A stretch of 64,000 bases of DNA. Origin: Siphonodentalium dalli. Lineage: Eukaryota; Mollusca; Scaphopoda; Gadilida; Siphonodentaliidae. Where the stretch lies: positions 94,237,345-94,301,344 of the forward strand of contig CP136061.1 in the NCBI GenBank assembly GCA_032622095.1, given 5' to 3'. Position numbers and translations under genes: made by a program. The notes below the pieces were generated by a model that did no database searches, had not been told where the DNA came from, and was given only the letters and a program-made list of their open reading frames with translations. This document shows, piece after piece, positions 7,858-23,571 of this stretch. Position 1 is the stretch's first letter, and each line of letters opens with the position of its first letter.

Positions 7858-10800
7858 GTTATATTTTTCCACTGCGAAATGGCTATAACTTTACCGACAC
7901 AGCACATGACGTTAGCCAGCAGTAAAGTTGGAAAACAAAATAGTATTTGATACATCTTTTGTCGGAAATAATATTTGGTGCAGCGTTTAATTTGTCATCT
8001 GAATTCTACAAATAAATCACCATTCAAAGACCCACGATATGCAAGCCTTGAAATAGGGTGTCTGTCATTTGCAGAATGAGGTCCCCAGAGGTTGAATTTA
8101 GTGATGCTACCCCGCATAGCGGGCTAGCATCACCAAATTCACCCTCTGGGAACCTCATTCTGCTGAGGTGTAAGCAGAATGAGGTCCCCAGAGGGTGAAT
8201 TTGGTGATGCTAGCCCGCTATGCGGGGTAGCATCACTAAATTCACCCTCTGGGGACCTCATTCTGCAAATGACAGACACACTATTTCAAGGCTTGACGAT
8301 ATGTTTTAACTTAATGTGTGGCACATGGAAAGATATCAATTCTAAACTGACTGACTGATATATAAGATACTATATATCTACAACGTTTGAAGATAAGCGG
8401 TATTATAATGGGTGTAAATACAATAGGAACATGACAATTTTCTCGCCCAATCTGATAGAACAAGACCCACATGTCCTGCTAATTTGATAGAACACGACTC
8501 AGTTTGGCTTGATATGAACATGATATGATTCCTTCCTCTATTTGATAGAACACAACACAGTATCGATCTATATGAACACAGCCCATACACAGGTTCCCAG
8601 AACAAAAATTTACCCACCCCCATTAATACTTATCTACATGTATATATAGAATTAAATATTATTGGGGTGTGGTAAGTTTTTGTTCAGGGTACCTGTGAGC
8701 CCAGATTCCTTGTTGTGTTTGATAGAACACGACACAGTATGGATTGATATGAACATGCATGCTATGATTCCTTGCTGTGTTTGATAGAACACGACACAGT
8801 ATGGATTGATATGAACATGCATGATATGATTCCTTGCTCTGTTTGCTAGAAGTAATAACACGATGAGTACGATGAGAAAACATAAGGCGAAAACATAAGG
8901 CAAGTATCCTATGGGGAGATGATCAGTTTCAAAATGATTTTTATAGAGAGCGTTGATAGTGTTTATCTGATATCTCTATATAATTTAAAAGTGATGTTGA
9001 ACACTCCACTGTGGTGATATCGAATGGGAACAAATGTACCTAGTATTATGTCAGTATATGTTTTGTGTTGTATACAATACTACACACACACACACACATA
9101 TATATATATCTATTATATATTTTGGAAGATCTGTGTGTCTGTGTGTGTGTGTGTGTGTGTGATCGCGATGGACTCGAAAACGACCGACCCGATTTCGATG
9201 AAACTTGGTATGTGGGGGTATTTTCTGTCGGGAAGTGGCATAGGCCTATTCATTTTCAGATCCGAGCTCAACTTTTCACGTGCCGAGGTCAAATCTGTTT
9301 TTACGCCGTTTTGCGCTAATATATTTCAGTTCGGTGCTCACAAATCGATTCTATATAGCGCGAATAATAAATTGCCAGTCATATAATTTGCACGGTTAGA
9401 ATCTGTGGCGCTTCATCTTTCCAATGATGTATCACACGCCTGTGTACGTTTAAAGTTTCTACCTTAATTATCGGGAAGAACGCAGGACCATGCTTCGCTC
9501 ATCGAAAAACATTGCGTAAATATATTACGCCATCAACAGATCGTGACGTGATCGCGTTAACTCTTAACCGGCCGATGTCGCGTTAACTCATCACCGGCCG
9601 AGGTATCCGCAAATGACATTGGGCTATATATCTGGGAAACGGGTGGAGCTATCGACTTGAAATTTGGTATGTGAATGTATCTTGCCCCGGATACGAATTT
9701 TATCGGGTCGCCGAGCCCGTGCGACGCCAGCTTCGCGCATGCGCAGACCAGATCTCGGAAACGGGTGGAGCTATCGACTTGAAATTTGGTTTTTGAATAG
9801 CCCGGACGAAGTCGGGTCACCTTCTAGTATTATATATTTTGGAAGATATGTGTGTGTGTCTGAGTTAACAATCGCCTACAATGGGGCTTACATTCCAGAC
9901 TTTAAACCTTCTAATCGGGCTCGAGCCCGTTTGTCCCGCGAGCCCGATTGTAAACAGCGTACAAACGGGTTCGCGAGAGCTCAAATTATAGATAGAAAAC
10001 GAAAAGTCCAGTTGAGCCCGTTTGGATAACTCGTCTGGTTTTTAACATTTTTGGTATGTGATCCTATCAACTATTGTGTATCCGAGATCCTAATTGTGCC
10101 AATAGAAACAAAACTTTCATATGTAGAATATGGCAGGTTTCGGCGTAAGTTGTATAGTTCACCGGGTCGGGTATGTATGACACGGACAAAACACATTGTA
10201 TTCAATAAACAGCTCCGTTAACATGCGCATCTCCAAATCGCGATTTTACCCACAATTTCACTCAACTCCTATGTTATTCTCTATGGAGGTCTAGTTTAAG
10301 TTTATATCGTAGTCCCATTTGTCTGTTCGTCAGATACAGACTAAAGTATTGTAGGAGCCTCCTTGATACCGGTATATTTATCAATGACAGCTATACGAGG
10401 CCTCTGGATATTGACATAAGCGCGTACATCGCAACACATATCTAGCAAAATAGCCCCTTAAGTGAGATGTCTTTCAACTAAGGTCAAGGTTATTTTAGGG
10501 TCAAGGTCATGTAAACCCCCCACATCAACTTGACAACAAATTTGGTTGAGGTCGGATCTTGACTGCTCCCGCGATGTCGACCCATGTTAAGATGGACATA
10601 TAATCGAATTACCTCGCTGACGCCAACCGTGACAAAACATTTCAATAAAAACCCTGCGATCCTATGTTGAATCAGATTAGCAAGCAGCCGGCTAATTGCG
10701 TTCGCGCGATGCAAAACCTGGAAGCTCGTCGCCTTATTAGGGTAGATTGGTTCAATCAGTTATCTCGAGCGAAATGATATGCCGCTGAAATTTCTGCGCG

Positions 10801-13800
10801 GCCAATTCTTTGCGAGACGGGAATCTATTGAATCTGCGTCAGCCTAACAGGGGCATATTCGTTAAGCAATTTATCTGGAGGGAAATTAAATGCAGCTAAA
10901 AGGCAGGCTCGTTATTACAAAACGCCATAACTAAAGACCGGCATAAAGCACGCTATCGTGCTATGCATCGTTGGAAAGGGCACACCCTGGGCTATTTAAC
11001 TGGGTTAATTTGATTGTGAAGTAGGCGCGTTTGCGTTGTGTTATTTTCGCATATATCTTTTGCGAAAACGGTTATCATTATTTATATGTATGATAATTCA
11101 CACAATGCCTACATACCATGCACGCAGACTCATTTGACTGCTGAACTAATTACGAACAATTGCACTCAAGTGCAATCGCGCTTTGCTCAAGTCAAATTGC
11201 GCTAAAATTAAGCAAAATTGCGCTGTGCATACGCGATCCAGCGAGATCACTGTAACCAACGAACGAGTACCAGCGTAGTTTCGGCGGTCAAATGCACACG
11301 CTTGGACTATTGCGCTGAGGGACAAAATTGCACAGTGGTCACGATTGCGCTGCATTGCACTGAAGCGCAATTGCACTGAGGTGCGACGACATTGCGCTGC
11401 ACTGAAGCGCAATTGCGCTGTGGTGCGGCGATATTGCGCTGCACTCAAGCGCAAATGCACTGCGGTGCTGCGAAATTGCGCTGCACGCAAGCGCAATTGC
11501 ACTGTGGTTCGGCTACATTGCACCACACTCAAGCGCAATTGCACTGTGGTTCGGCTACATTGCACCACGCTCAAGCGCAATTGCACTGTTGTTCGGCTAC
11601 ATTGCACCACGCTCAAGCGCAATTGCACTGTGGTGCGCTGCACTGAAGCGAAATTGCGCTGTGTTGGTGCGAAATTGCGCTTCACTCAAGCGCAATTGCA
11701 CTGCGGTGCGGCAAAATTGCGCTTCACTCAAGCGTAATTGTACTGCGGTTCGGCTACATTGCACCACGCTCAAGCGCAATTGCACTGTGGTTCGGCTACA
11801 TTGCACCACGCTCAAGCGCAATTGCACTGCGGTGCGGCGACTTTGCGCTGAACTGAAGCGCAATTGGACTGCGGTGCACATAAGCGCGATGCCATTTATT
11901 TACATATGACTTTCCCATTTGTCATACACATGTGTCACACCTGAGCCCAGTTATGATTATAAAAACACAAAGTTAAATGACTGACTTACTGGTTTTATTT
12001 TTGCCTGAAAACGCTTCAGTTGTCCTTCCGTGTCTACTTCCGAATTTTCTAGGTGGTAGGAACAGCGGAAAGGGTAGAACCCGGTTGTAGGTTTGACGCA
12101 AAAGACCCCAATTGACACACGGTGTTAGACTGCGTGTGTGTGTGTGTGTGATCGCGATGAACTCGAAAACGGCCTGGCCGATTTCGATGAAACTTGGTAT
12201 GTGGGGGTATTTTCGGCCAGGAAGTGGCATAGGCCTATTGATTTTCAGATCCGAGGTCAACTTTTCACGTGCCGAGGTCAAATCTGTTTTTACGCTGTGT
12301 TACGGGACTTTCATTTGAGTTCGGTGCTTACAAATCGATTCGAAACAGCGCGAATAATAAAATGCCAGTCATAATAATGACACTGTGAGAATCTTTCGTG
12401 TTTCCTCTTTCCAACGATATATAATGCGTATGTATCCGTTTTAGTTATCTGCCTCAATTATCAAGAAGAAGTGGTACTATCTTCCATCAGGATAAAAACA
12501 ATGCGTAACTTCTATGACGTCGTTGGAGGTCATAACGTTAGATCACGTTAACGCTTAACCGGCCGATGCATTTGACTGTTTCAGACGTCTTGGCGATATC
12601 TCGGGCACCGATGGTAATTTATCTTTACGTTGACACTTGATAATTAATGAGCGTGTGTATATGAGGCGCGTTTATATACTTGATCGGGTTAAACTGGCGG
12701 ATTTTTACGGACGAAATTTGATGCATAGGGTATCTTGGTATCCGCTGGGCCGATTTCCCGGTATCCGCTGGGCCGATTTCCACCATTTTTTGTGTGTTGG
12801 TGTTTGACCCCACCTGACATTGACCTTCAAAATGGTCAATTCAAGGTCAAAGCCCGGACGAAGTCGGGTCACCTTCTAGTATATATATAAATTGAATAAA
12901 TTATTATATTAAAAAAAAACAAAAAAATTAAATTGTGCTTTATTTAGTTTGTCACTTCTTCAACCTTTGCGATGCTTGGATTGAAAATAAATTCTTACTG
13001 GAGATGGGTAATTGTAATTTAATTGACTGAAATTAATAACTTTTTCTCAAGTAATTCTATTAATTTCCAAAATTGTCATGACTGTCATTTAAAGGTACTC
13101 AATCCGACCAGACGCTCCTAAATTAGTATTCCTTTGGCTTCGGGGGTAAAAAAATGTTTGATTCGAGCCGAGGAACCCACCCATCAAAGCTCAGAGTGAT
13201 CAGGTATAGTTTTTTTGAAGTTTGTTAAGATGGATAACTCTAAAATCACTCTATACATCTTCATCCGCAATTTGTCCGTTTGACCACGTGTTTTCTGGGC
13301 CACATCTCGAGAAATTAACAAACTTCGAAAATCGATATTTGATCACACTAAGCTTTGATGGGTGACTCGAATCAAATATTTGTTACCCCCGAAGCCAAAG
13401 AAATAGTAATTTAGGAGCGTCTGATCGGATTGAGTACCTTTAAATATATGTGACACTCAATTATTAAAAATAGATGTTATATTTTATAAACATCACCACG
13501 CCATGGGAAAATATCCACATTTATCAATGTTCATTGCCTATTTGTGAATGAAAAAAAGTAAATTAATGTCATGTCTCGATCGTTAGACAGCTTAATAATT
13601 TTACTAATCGGCAATGTCAAGTACCTCTTGTTCGCATGTTGTTCAGTTGTACTGACATACAATCAACCAATGCCGTTGTAACTCGATCACCGCCGTTGGA
13701 CATCGATCCGCACCGACGTAATTGCTTCCCCGCCGTTACTTGATACATAGTGTGAGGTGTTGAACTGATGGAGTATTATCTCTATTATAGTATACAGGCG

Positions 13801-15714
13801 AAGCCAGAGTAGAGATTCATGACATGATAGTGAACAACAACTGTTTATAAATACAGTTTTAATATAACGGTACTCATTTAACATGGAATATACAGCTTTA
13901 ATACAATGGTACTCATTCAACATGTAGTATAGAGTTTTATAATAAAATCAGTTATTCCATAACAGAAAATCTCACCTCACAAACAGTCGTTAACAAAACG
14001 TGGGCAACAATATAGTGAAACAATATAATGTACGAAAGAGCAGTATGGACATCCGAAACACCACCGCACCCCCAAATATATAAACACAAACTCGTTGTAA
14101 AGATTCGCAAGTCGTTATAACTACTTCCAATAACTCGTTATAACGACTTACAACTCTTTACCCAACAGAAGAGCCCTGTGCCAATGCATTCTCTTATATA
14201 TGCGAGTCGACCATAGGTCGCCTCGCATATATAAGAGAATGCATTGGCTTAACACATTAAAAATTATAAAATTGTTAAAGAATGTAAGAAAAAATGGTAA
14301 AAAGTGTTAATTTTTTTTTTTTTTAGGCCAATGCATTCTCTTATATATGCGAGGCGACCTATGGTCGACTCGCATATATAAGAGAATGCATTGGCACAGG
14401 GCATAACTGTAACTATCACAATGTGGTCAAGGAGCCGGTTCCAATGATATCCATATTTGTATGGTTCTATTGAGACATACCCAAGATAATTTAGGCTGTT
14501 GAAGCTTTATTTGGCCGGTTTTGGCCGGTTTGTTGGGTAAAGGGTTAAAATAATTACAAGTCGTTATAATGACTTGTTTTTATTTATACAAGTCGTTATA
14601 ACGGCTTTCGACAACTCGTTATAACGTACGGCTCGCAATTCGTTACAAGTCGTTATAATGATTTGCTGGACTGTTATTAAGTCATTATAACGAGTTGTAT
14701 ATTTGGGGGAGCGGTGGTGTTTCAGATGGCCCCAATGCGCTTTCGTAATAATGTCAAAGAATATTGATAGAGAATGGTGACAGAACATGGAATCTGTCGG
14801 CGGAGTCAGATTATTCAAGGCAAAAATGAACCGCCCTTAACCGCTTCGTTGCTATGACATATGTAACTATTACACATTTCAAGTCAAACTATTACAAACA
14901 TAAACGTGCACATCATGTGGTATATGGTCTGCAATACCCAATGAACTATACATCAAGCAGCTGCCATCATTCGTAATGTTGATTTAGAGATTAGTGTCTC
15001 ATTAACAGTATATCTTGACATTTTAAACAGTGTATGGTCTTCCCGGAATATGTATGCCTTGGAGTTTTGACCACGTGTTTTCTGGGCCACATATCGAGAA
15101 GTTAACAAACTTCAAAAATCGATATCTGATCACTCTGAGCTTTGAAGTGTAGGTTCCTCGACTCGAATCAAATATTTGTTACCCCAGACGCCAACGAAAT
15201 AGTAATTTAGGAGCGTCCGATCGGATTGAGTACCTTTAACCCTTTACTAGTACCCAACAAAGCGGCCAAAAACGCCCAAATAAAGCTTCAACAATCTAAA
15301 ATATCTTCGGTCTGTCTCAATAGAACCATACAAATATGGATATCATTGGAACCGGTTCATTGACCACATTGTGATGGTTACAGTTATCCCCTGTGCCAAT
15401 GCATTCTCTTATATATGCGAGTCGACCATAGGTCGCATCGCATATATAAGAGAATGCATTGGCCTAACACTTTTTACCATTTTTTCTTACTAGTACATTC
15501 TTTAACAATTTTATAATTTTTTCTTACATTTTTTAACAATTTTTATAATATATTTCTACATTCTTTGACAATTTTATCATTTTTAATATGTGTTAAGCCA
15601 ATGCATTCTCTTATATATGCGAGGCGACCTATGTTCGACTCGCATATATAAGAGAATGCATTGGCACAGGGCCGTTCTGTTGGATAAAGGGTTAAGGGTT
15701 TTCGCCACATTCTC
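7858..15714. repeat. Macrosatellite copy 2
   Basis: It has the same length as copy 1. A visible private difference is C at 14731 where copies 1 and 3-5 have T (copy 1 position 6874). This single-base marker shows the copy is not a mere duplicate of copy 1 reads. Confidence 0.95.
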
Positions 15715-18700
15715 GTTATATTTTTCCACTGCGAAATGGCTATAACTTTACCGACACAGCACATGACGTTAGCCAGCAGTAAAGTTGGAAAACAAAATAG
15801 TATTTGATACATCTTTTGTCGGAAATAATATTTGGTGCAGCGTTTAATTTGTCATCTGAATTCTACAAATAAATCACCATTCAAAGACCCACGATATGCA
15901 AGCCTTGAAATAGGGTGTCTGTCATTTGCAGAATGAGGTCCCCAGAGGTTGAATTTAGTGATGCTACCCCGCATAGCGGGCTAGCATCACCAAATTCACC
16001 CTCTGGGAACCTCATTCTGCTGAGGTGTAAGCAGAATGAGGTCCCCAGAGGGTGAATTTGGTGATGCTAGCCCGCTATGCGGGGTAGCATCACTAAATTC
16101 ACCCTCTGGGGACCTCATTCTGCAAATGACAGACACACTATTTCAAGGCTTGACGATATGTTTTAACTTAATGTGTGGCACATGGAAAGATATCAATTCT
16201 AAACTGACTGACTGATATATAAGATACTATATATCTACAACGTTTGAAGATAAGCGGTATTATAATGGGTGTAAATACAATAGGAACATGACAATTTTCT
16301 CGCCCAATCTGATAGAACAAGACCCACATGTCCTGCTAATTTGATAGAACACGACTCAGTTTGGCTTGATATGAACATGATATGATTCCTTCCTCTATTT
16401 GATAGAACACAACACAGTATCGATCTATATGAACACAGCCCATACACAGGTTCCCAGAACAAAAATTTACCCACCCCCATTAATACTTATCTACATGTAT
16501 ATATAGAATTAAATATTATTGGGGTGTGGTAAGTTTTTGTTCAGGGTACCTGTGAGCCCAGATTCCTTGTTGTGTTTGATAGAACACGACACAGTATGGA
16601 TTGATATGAACATGCATGCTATGATTCCTTGCTGTGTTTGATAGAACACGACACAGTATGGATTGATATGAACATGCATGATATGATTCCTTGCTCTGTT
16701 TGCTAGAAGTAATAACACGATGAGTACGATGAGAAAACATAAGGCGAAAACATAAGGCAAGTATCCTATGGGGAGATGATCAGTTTCAAAATGATTTTTA
16801 TAGAGAGCGTTGATAGTGTTTATCTGATATCTCTATATAATTTAAAAGTGATGTTGAACACTCCACTGTGGTGATATCGAATGGGAACAAATGTACCTAG
16901 TATTATGTCAGTATATGTTTTGTGTTGTATACAATACTACACACACACACACACATATATATATATCTATTATATATTTTGGAAGATCTGTGTGTCTGTG
17001 TGTGTGTGTGTGTGTGTGATCGCGATGGACTCGAAAACGACCGACCCGATTTCGATGAAACTTGGTATGTGGGGGTATTTTCTGTCGGGAAGTGGCATAG
17101 GCCTATTCATTTTCAGATCCGAGCTCAACTTTTCACGTGCCGAGGTCAAATCTGTTTTTACGCCGTTTTGCGCTAATATATTTCAGTTCGGTGCTCACAA
17201 ATCGATTCTATATAGCGCGAATAATAAATTGCCAGTCATATAATTTGCACGGTTAGAATCTGTGGCGCTTCATCTTTCCAATGATGTATCACACGCCTGT
17301 GTACGTTTAAAGTTTCTACCTTAATTATCGGGAAGAACGCAGGACCATGCTTCGCTCATCGAAAAACATTGCGTAAATATATTACGCCATCAACAGATCG
17401 TGACGTGATCGCGTTAACTCTTAACCGGCCGATGTCGCGTTAACTCATCACCGGCCGAGGTATCCGCAAATGACATTGGGCTATATATCTGGGAAACGGG
17501 TGGAGCTATCGACTTGAAATTTGGTATGTGAATGTATCTTGCCCCGGATACGAATTTTATCGGGTCGCCGAGCCCGTGCGACGCCAGCTTCGCGCATGCG
17601 CAGACCAGATCTCGGAAACGGGTGGAGCTATCGACTTGAAATTTGGTTTTTGAATAGCCCGGACGAAGTCGGGTCACCTTCTAGTATTATATATTTTGGA
17701 AGATATGTGTGTGTGTCTGAGTTAACAATCGCCTACAATGGGGCTTACATTCCAGACTTTAAACCTTCTAATCGGGCTCGAGCCCGTTTGTCCCGCGAGC
17801 CCGATTGTAAACAGCGTACAAACGGGTTCGCGAGAGCTCAAATTATAGATAGAAAACGAAAAGTCCAGTTGAGCCCGTTTGGATAACTCGTCTGGTTTTT
17901 AACATTTTTGGTATGTGATCCTATCAACTATTGTGTATCCGAGATCCTAATTGTGCCAATAGAAACAAAACTTTCATATGTAGAATATGGCAGGTTTCGG
18001 CGTAAGTTGTATAGTTCACCGGGTCGGGTATGTATGACACGGACAAAACACATTGTATTCAATAAACAGCTCCGTTAACATGCGCATCTCCAAATCGCGA
18101 TTTTACCCACAATTTCACTCAACTCCTATGTTATTCTCTATGGAGGTCTAGTTTAAGTTTATATCGTAGTCCCATTTGTCTGTTCGTCAGATACAGACTA
18201 AAGTATTGTAGGAGCCTCCTTGATACCGGTATATTTATCAATGACAGCTATACGAGGCCTCTGGATATTGACATAAGCGCGTACATCGCAACACATATCT
18301 AGCAAAATAGCCCCTTAAGTGAGATGTCTTTCAACTAAGGTCAAGGTTATTTTAGGGTCAAGGTCATGTAAACCCCCCACATCAACTTGACAACAAATTT
18401 GGTTGAGGTCGGATCTTGACTGCTCCCGCGATGTCGACCCATGTTAAGATGGACATATAATCGAATTACCTCGCTGACGCCAACCGTGACAAAACATTTC
18501 AATAAAAACCCTGCGATCCTATGTTGAATCAGATTAGCAAGCAGCCGGCTAATTGCGTTCGCGCGATGCAAAACCTGGAAGCTCGTCGCCTTATTAGGGT
18601 AGATTGGTTCAATCAGTTATCTCGAGCGAAATGATATGCCGCTGAAATTTCTGCGCGGCCAATTCTTTGCGAGACGGGAATCTATTGAATCTGCGTCAGC

Positions 18701-21700
18701 CTAACAGGGGCATATTCGTTAAGCAATTTATCTGGAGGGAAATTAAATGCAGCTAAAAGGCAGGCTCGTTATTACAAAACGCCATAACTAAAGACCGGCA
18801 TAAAGCACGCTATCGTGCTATGCATCGTTGGAAAGGGCACACCCTGGGCTATTTAACTGGGTTAATTTGATTGTGAAGTAGGCGCGTTTGCGTTGTGTTA
18901 TTTTCGCATATATCTTTTGCGAAAACGGTTATCATTATTTATATGTATGATAATTCACACAATGCCTACATACCATGCACGCAGACTCATTTGACTGCTG
19001 AACTAATTACGAACAATTGCACTCAAGTGCAATCGCGCTTTGCTCAAGTCAAATTGCGCTAAAATTAAGCAAAATTGCGCTGTGCATACGCGATCCAGCG
19101 AGATCACTGTAACCAACGAACGAGTACCAGCGTAGTTTCGGCGGTCAAATGCACACGCTTGGACTATTGCGCTGAGGGACAAAATTGCACAGTGGTCACG
19201 ATTGCGCTGCATTGCACTGAAGCGCAATTGCACTGAGGTGCGACGACATTGCGCTGCACTGAAGCGCAATTGCGCTGTGGTGCGGCGATATTGCGCTGCA
19301 CTCAAGCGCAAATACACTGCGGTGCTGCGAAATTGCGCTGCACGCAAGCGCAATTGCACTGTGGTTCGGCTACATTGCACCACACTCAAGCGCAATTGCA
19401 CTGTGGTTCGGCTACATTGCACCACGCTCAAGCGCAATTGCACTGTTGTTCGGCTACATTGCACCACGCTCAAGCGCAATTGCACTGTGGTGCGCTGCAC
19501 TGAAGCGAAATTGCGCTGTGTTGGTGCGAAATTGCGCTTCACTCAAGCGCAATTGCACTGCGGTGCGGCAAAATTGCGCTTCACTCAAGCGTAATTGTAC
19601 TGCGGTTCGGCTACATTGCACCACGCTCAAGCGCAATTGCACTGTGGTTCGGCTACATTGCACCACGCTCAAGCGCAATTGCACTGCGGTGCGGCGACTT
19701 TGCGCTGAACTGAAGCGCAATTGGACTGCGGTGCACATAAGCGCGATGCCATTTATTTACATATGACTTTCCCATTTGTCATACACATGTGTCACACCTG
19801 AGCCCAGTTATGATTATAAAAACACAAAGTTAAATGACTGACTTACTGGTTTTATTTTTGCCTGAAAACGCTTCAGTTGTCCTTCCGTGTCTACTTCCGA
19901 ATTTTCTAGGTGGTAGGAACAGCGGAAAGGGTAGAACCCGGTTGTAGGTTTGACGCAAAAGACCCCAATTGACACACGGTGTTAGACTGCGTGTGTGTGT
20001 GTGTGTGATCGCGATGAACTCGAAAACGGCCTGGCCGATTTCGATGAAACTTGGTATGTGGGGGTATTTTCGGCCAGGAAGTGGCATAGGCCTATTGATT
20101 TTCAGATCCGAGGTCAACTTTTCACGTGCCGAGGTCAAATCTGTTTTTACGCTGTGTTACGGGACTTTCATTTGAGTTCGGTGCTTACAAATCGATTCGA
20201 AACAGCGCGAATAATAAAATGCCAGTCATAATAATGACACTGTGAGAATCTTTCGTGTTTCCTCTTTCCAACGATATATAATGCGTATGTATCCGTTTTA
20301 GTTATCTGCCTCAATTATCAAGAAGAAGTGGTACTATCTTCCATCAGGATAAAAACAATGCGTAACTTCTATGACGTCGTTGGAGGTCATAACGTTAGAT
20401 CACGTTAACGCTTAACCGGCCGATGCATTTGACTGTTTCAGACGTCTTGGCGATATCTCGGGCACCGATGGTAATTTATCTTTACGTTGACACTTGATAA
20501 TTAATGAGCGTGTGTATATGAGGCGCGTTTATATACTTGATCGGGTTAAACTGGCGGATTTTTACGGACGAAATTTGATGCATAGGGTATCTTGGTATCC
20601 GCTGGGCCGATTTCCCGGTATCCGCTGGGCCGATTTCCACCATTTTTTGTGTGTTGGTGTTTGACCCCACCTGACATTGACCTTCAAAATGGTCAATTCA
20701 AGGTCAAAGCCCGGACGAAGTCGGGTCACCTTCTAGTATATATATAAATTGAATAAATTATTATATTAAAAAAAAACAAAAAAATTAAATTGTGCTTTAT
20801 TTAGTTTGTCACTTCTTCAACCTTTGCGATGCTTGGATTGAAAATAAATTCTTACTGGAGATGGGTAATTGTAATTTAATTGACTGAAATTAATAACTTT
20901 TTCTCAAGTAATTCTATTAATTTCCAAAATTGTCATGACTGTCATTTAAAGGTACTCAATCCGACCAGACGCTCCTAAATTAGTATTCCTTTGGCTTCGG
21001 GGGTAAAAAAATGTTTGATTCGAGCCGAGGAACCCACCCATCAAAGCTCAGAGTGATCAGGTATAGTTTTTTTGAAGTTTGTTAAGATGGATAACTCTAA
21101 AATCACTCTATACATCTTCATCCGCAATTTGTCCGTTTGACCACGTGTTTTCTGGGCCACATCTCGAGAAATTAACAAACTTCGAAAATCGATATTTGAT
21201 CACACTAAGCTTTGATGGGTGACTCGAATCAAATATTTGTTACCCCCGAAGCCAAAGAAATAGTAATTTAGGAGCGTCTGATCGGATTGAGTACCTTTAA
21301 ATATATGTGACACTCAATTATTAAAAATAGATGTTATATTTTATAAACATCACCACGCCATGGGAAAATATCCACATTTATCAATGTTCATTGCCTATTT
21401 GTGAATGAAAAAAAGTAAATTAATGTCATGTCTCGATCGTTAGACAGCTTAATAATTTTACTAATCGGCAATGTCAAGTACCTCTTGTTCGCATGTTGTT
21501 CAGTTGTACTGACATACAATCAACCAATGCCGTTGTAACTCGATCACCGCCGTTGGACATCGATCCGCACCGACGTAATTGCTTCCCCGCCGTTACTTGA
21601 TACATAGTGTGAGGTGTTGAACTGATGGAGTATTATCTCTATTATAGTATACAGGCGAAGCCAGAGTAGAGATTCATGACATGATAGTGAACAACAACTG

Positions 21701-23571
21701 TTTATAAATACAGTTTTAATATAACGGTACTCATTTAACATGGAATATACAGCTTTAATACAATGGTACTCATTCAACATGTAGTATAGAGTTTTATAAT
21801 AAAATCAGTTATTCCATAACAGAAAATCTCACCTCACAAACAGTCGTTAACAAAACGTGGGCAACAATATAGTGAAACAATATAATGTACGAAAGAGCAG
21901 TATGGACATCCGAAACACCACCGCACCCCCAAATATATAAACACAAACTCGTTGTAAAGATTCGCAAGTCGTTATAACTACTTCCAATAACTCGTTATAA
22001 CGACTTACAACTCTTTACCCAACAGAAGAGCCCTGTGCCAATGCATTCTCTTATATATGCGAGTCGACCATAGGTCGCCTCGCATATATAAGAGAATGCA
22101 TTGGCTTAACACATTAAAAATTATAAAATTGTTAAAGAATGTAAGAAAAAATGGTAAAAAGTGTTAATTTTTTTTTTTTTTAGGCCAATGCATTCTCTTA
22201 TATATGCGAGGCGACCTATGGTCGACTCGCATATATAAGAGAATGCATTGGCACAGGGCATAACTGTAACTATCACAATGTGGTCAAGGAGCCGGTTCCA
22301 ATGATATCCATATTTGTATGGTTCTATTGAGACATACCCAAGATAATTTAGGCTGTTGAAGCTTTATTTGGCCGGTTTTGGCCGGTTTGTTGGGTAAAGG
22401 GTTAAAATAATTACAAGTCGTTATAATGACTTGTTTTTATTTATACAAGTCGTTATAACGGCTTTCGACAACTCGTTATAACGTACGGCTCGCAATTCGT
22501 TACAAGTCGTTATAATGATTTGCTGGACTGTTATTAAGTCATTATAACGAGTTGTATATTTGGGGGAGCGGTGGTGTTTCAGATGGCTCCAATGCGCTTT
22601 CGTAATAATGTCAAAGAATATTGATAGAGAATGGTGACAGAACATGGAATCTGTCGGCGGAGTCAGATTATTCAAGGCAAAAATGAACCGCCCTTAACCG
22701 CTTCGTTGCTATGACATATGTAACTATTACACATTTCAAGTCAAACTATTACAAACATAAACGTGCACATCATGTGGTATATGGTCTGCAATACCCAATG
22801 AACTATACATCAAGCAGCTGCCATCATTCGTAATGTTGATTTAGAGATTAGTGTCTCATTAACAGTATATCTTGACATTTTAAACAGTGTATGGTCTTCC
22901 CGGAATATGTATGCCTTGGAGTTTTGACCACGTGTTTTCTGGGCCACATATCGAGAAGTTAACAAACTTCAAAAATCGATATCTGATCACTCTGAGCTTT
23001 GAAGTGTAGGTTCCTCGACTCGAATCAAATATTTGTTACCCCAGACGCCAACGAAATAGTAATTTAGGAGCGTCCGATCGGATTGAGTACCTTTAACCCT
23101 TTACTAGTACCCAACAAAGCGGCCAAAAACGCCCAAATAAAGCTTCAACAATCTAAAATATCTTCGGTCTGTCTCAATAGAACCATACAAATATGGATAT
23201 CATTGGAACCGGTTCATTGACCACATTGTGATGGTTACAGTTATCCCCTGTGCCAATGCATTCTCTTATATATGCGAGTCGACCATAGGTCGCATCGCAT
23301 ATATAAGAGAATGCATTGGCCTAACACTTTTTACCATTTTTTCTTACTAGTACATTCTTTAACAATTTTATAATTTTTTCTTACATTTTTTAACAATTTT
23401 TATAATATATTTCTACATTCTTTGACAATTTTATCATTTTTAATATGTGTTAAGCCAATGCATTCTCTTATATATGCGAGGCGACCTATGTTCGACTCGC
23501 ATATATAAGAGAATGCATTGGCACAGGGCCGTTCTGTTGGATAAAGGGTTAAGGGTTTTCGCCACATTCTC
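15715..23571. repeat. Macrosatellite copy 3
   Basis: It has the same length as copies 1 and 2. It carries A at 19314 in the 42-bp-type minisatellite, where copies 1, 2, 4, 6 and 7 have G. Copy 5 shares this A at 35026. Confidence 0.95.
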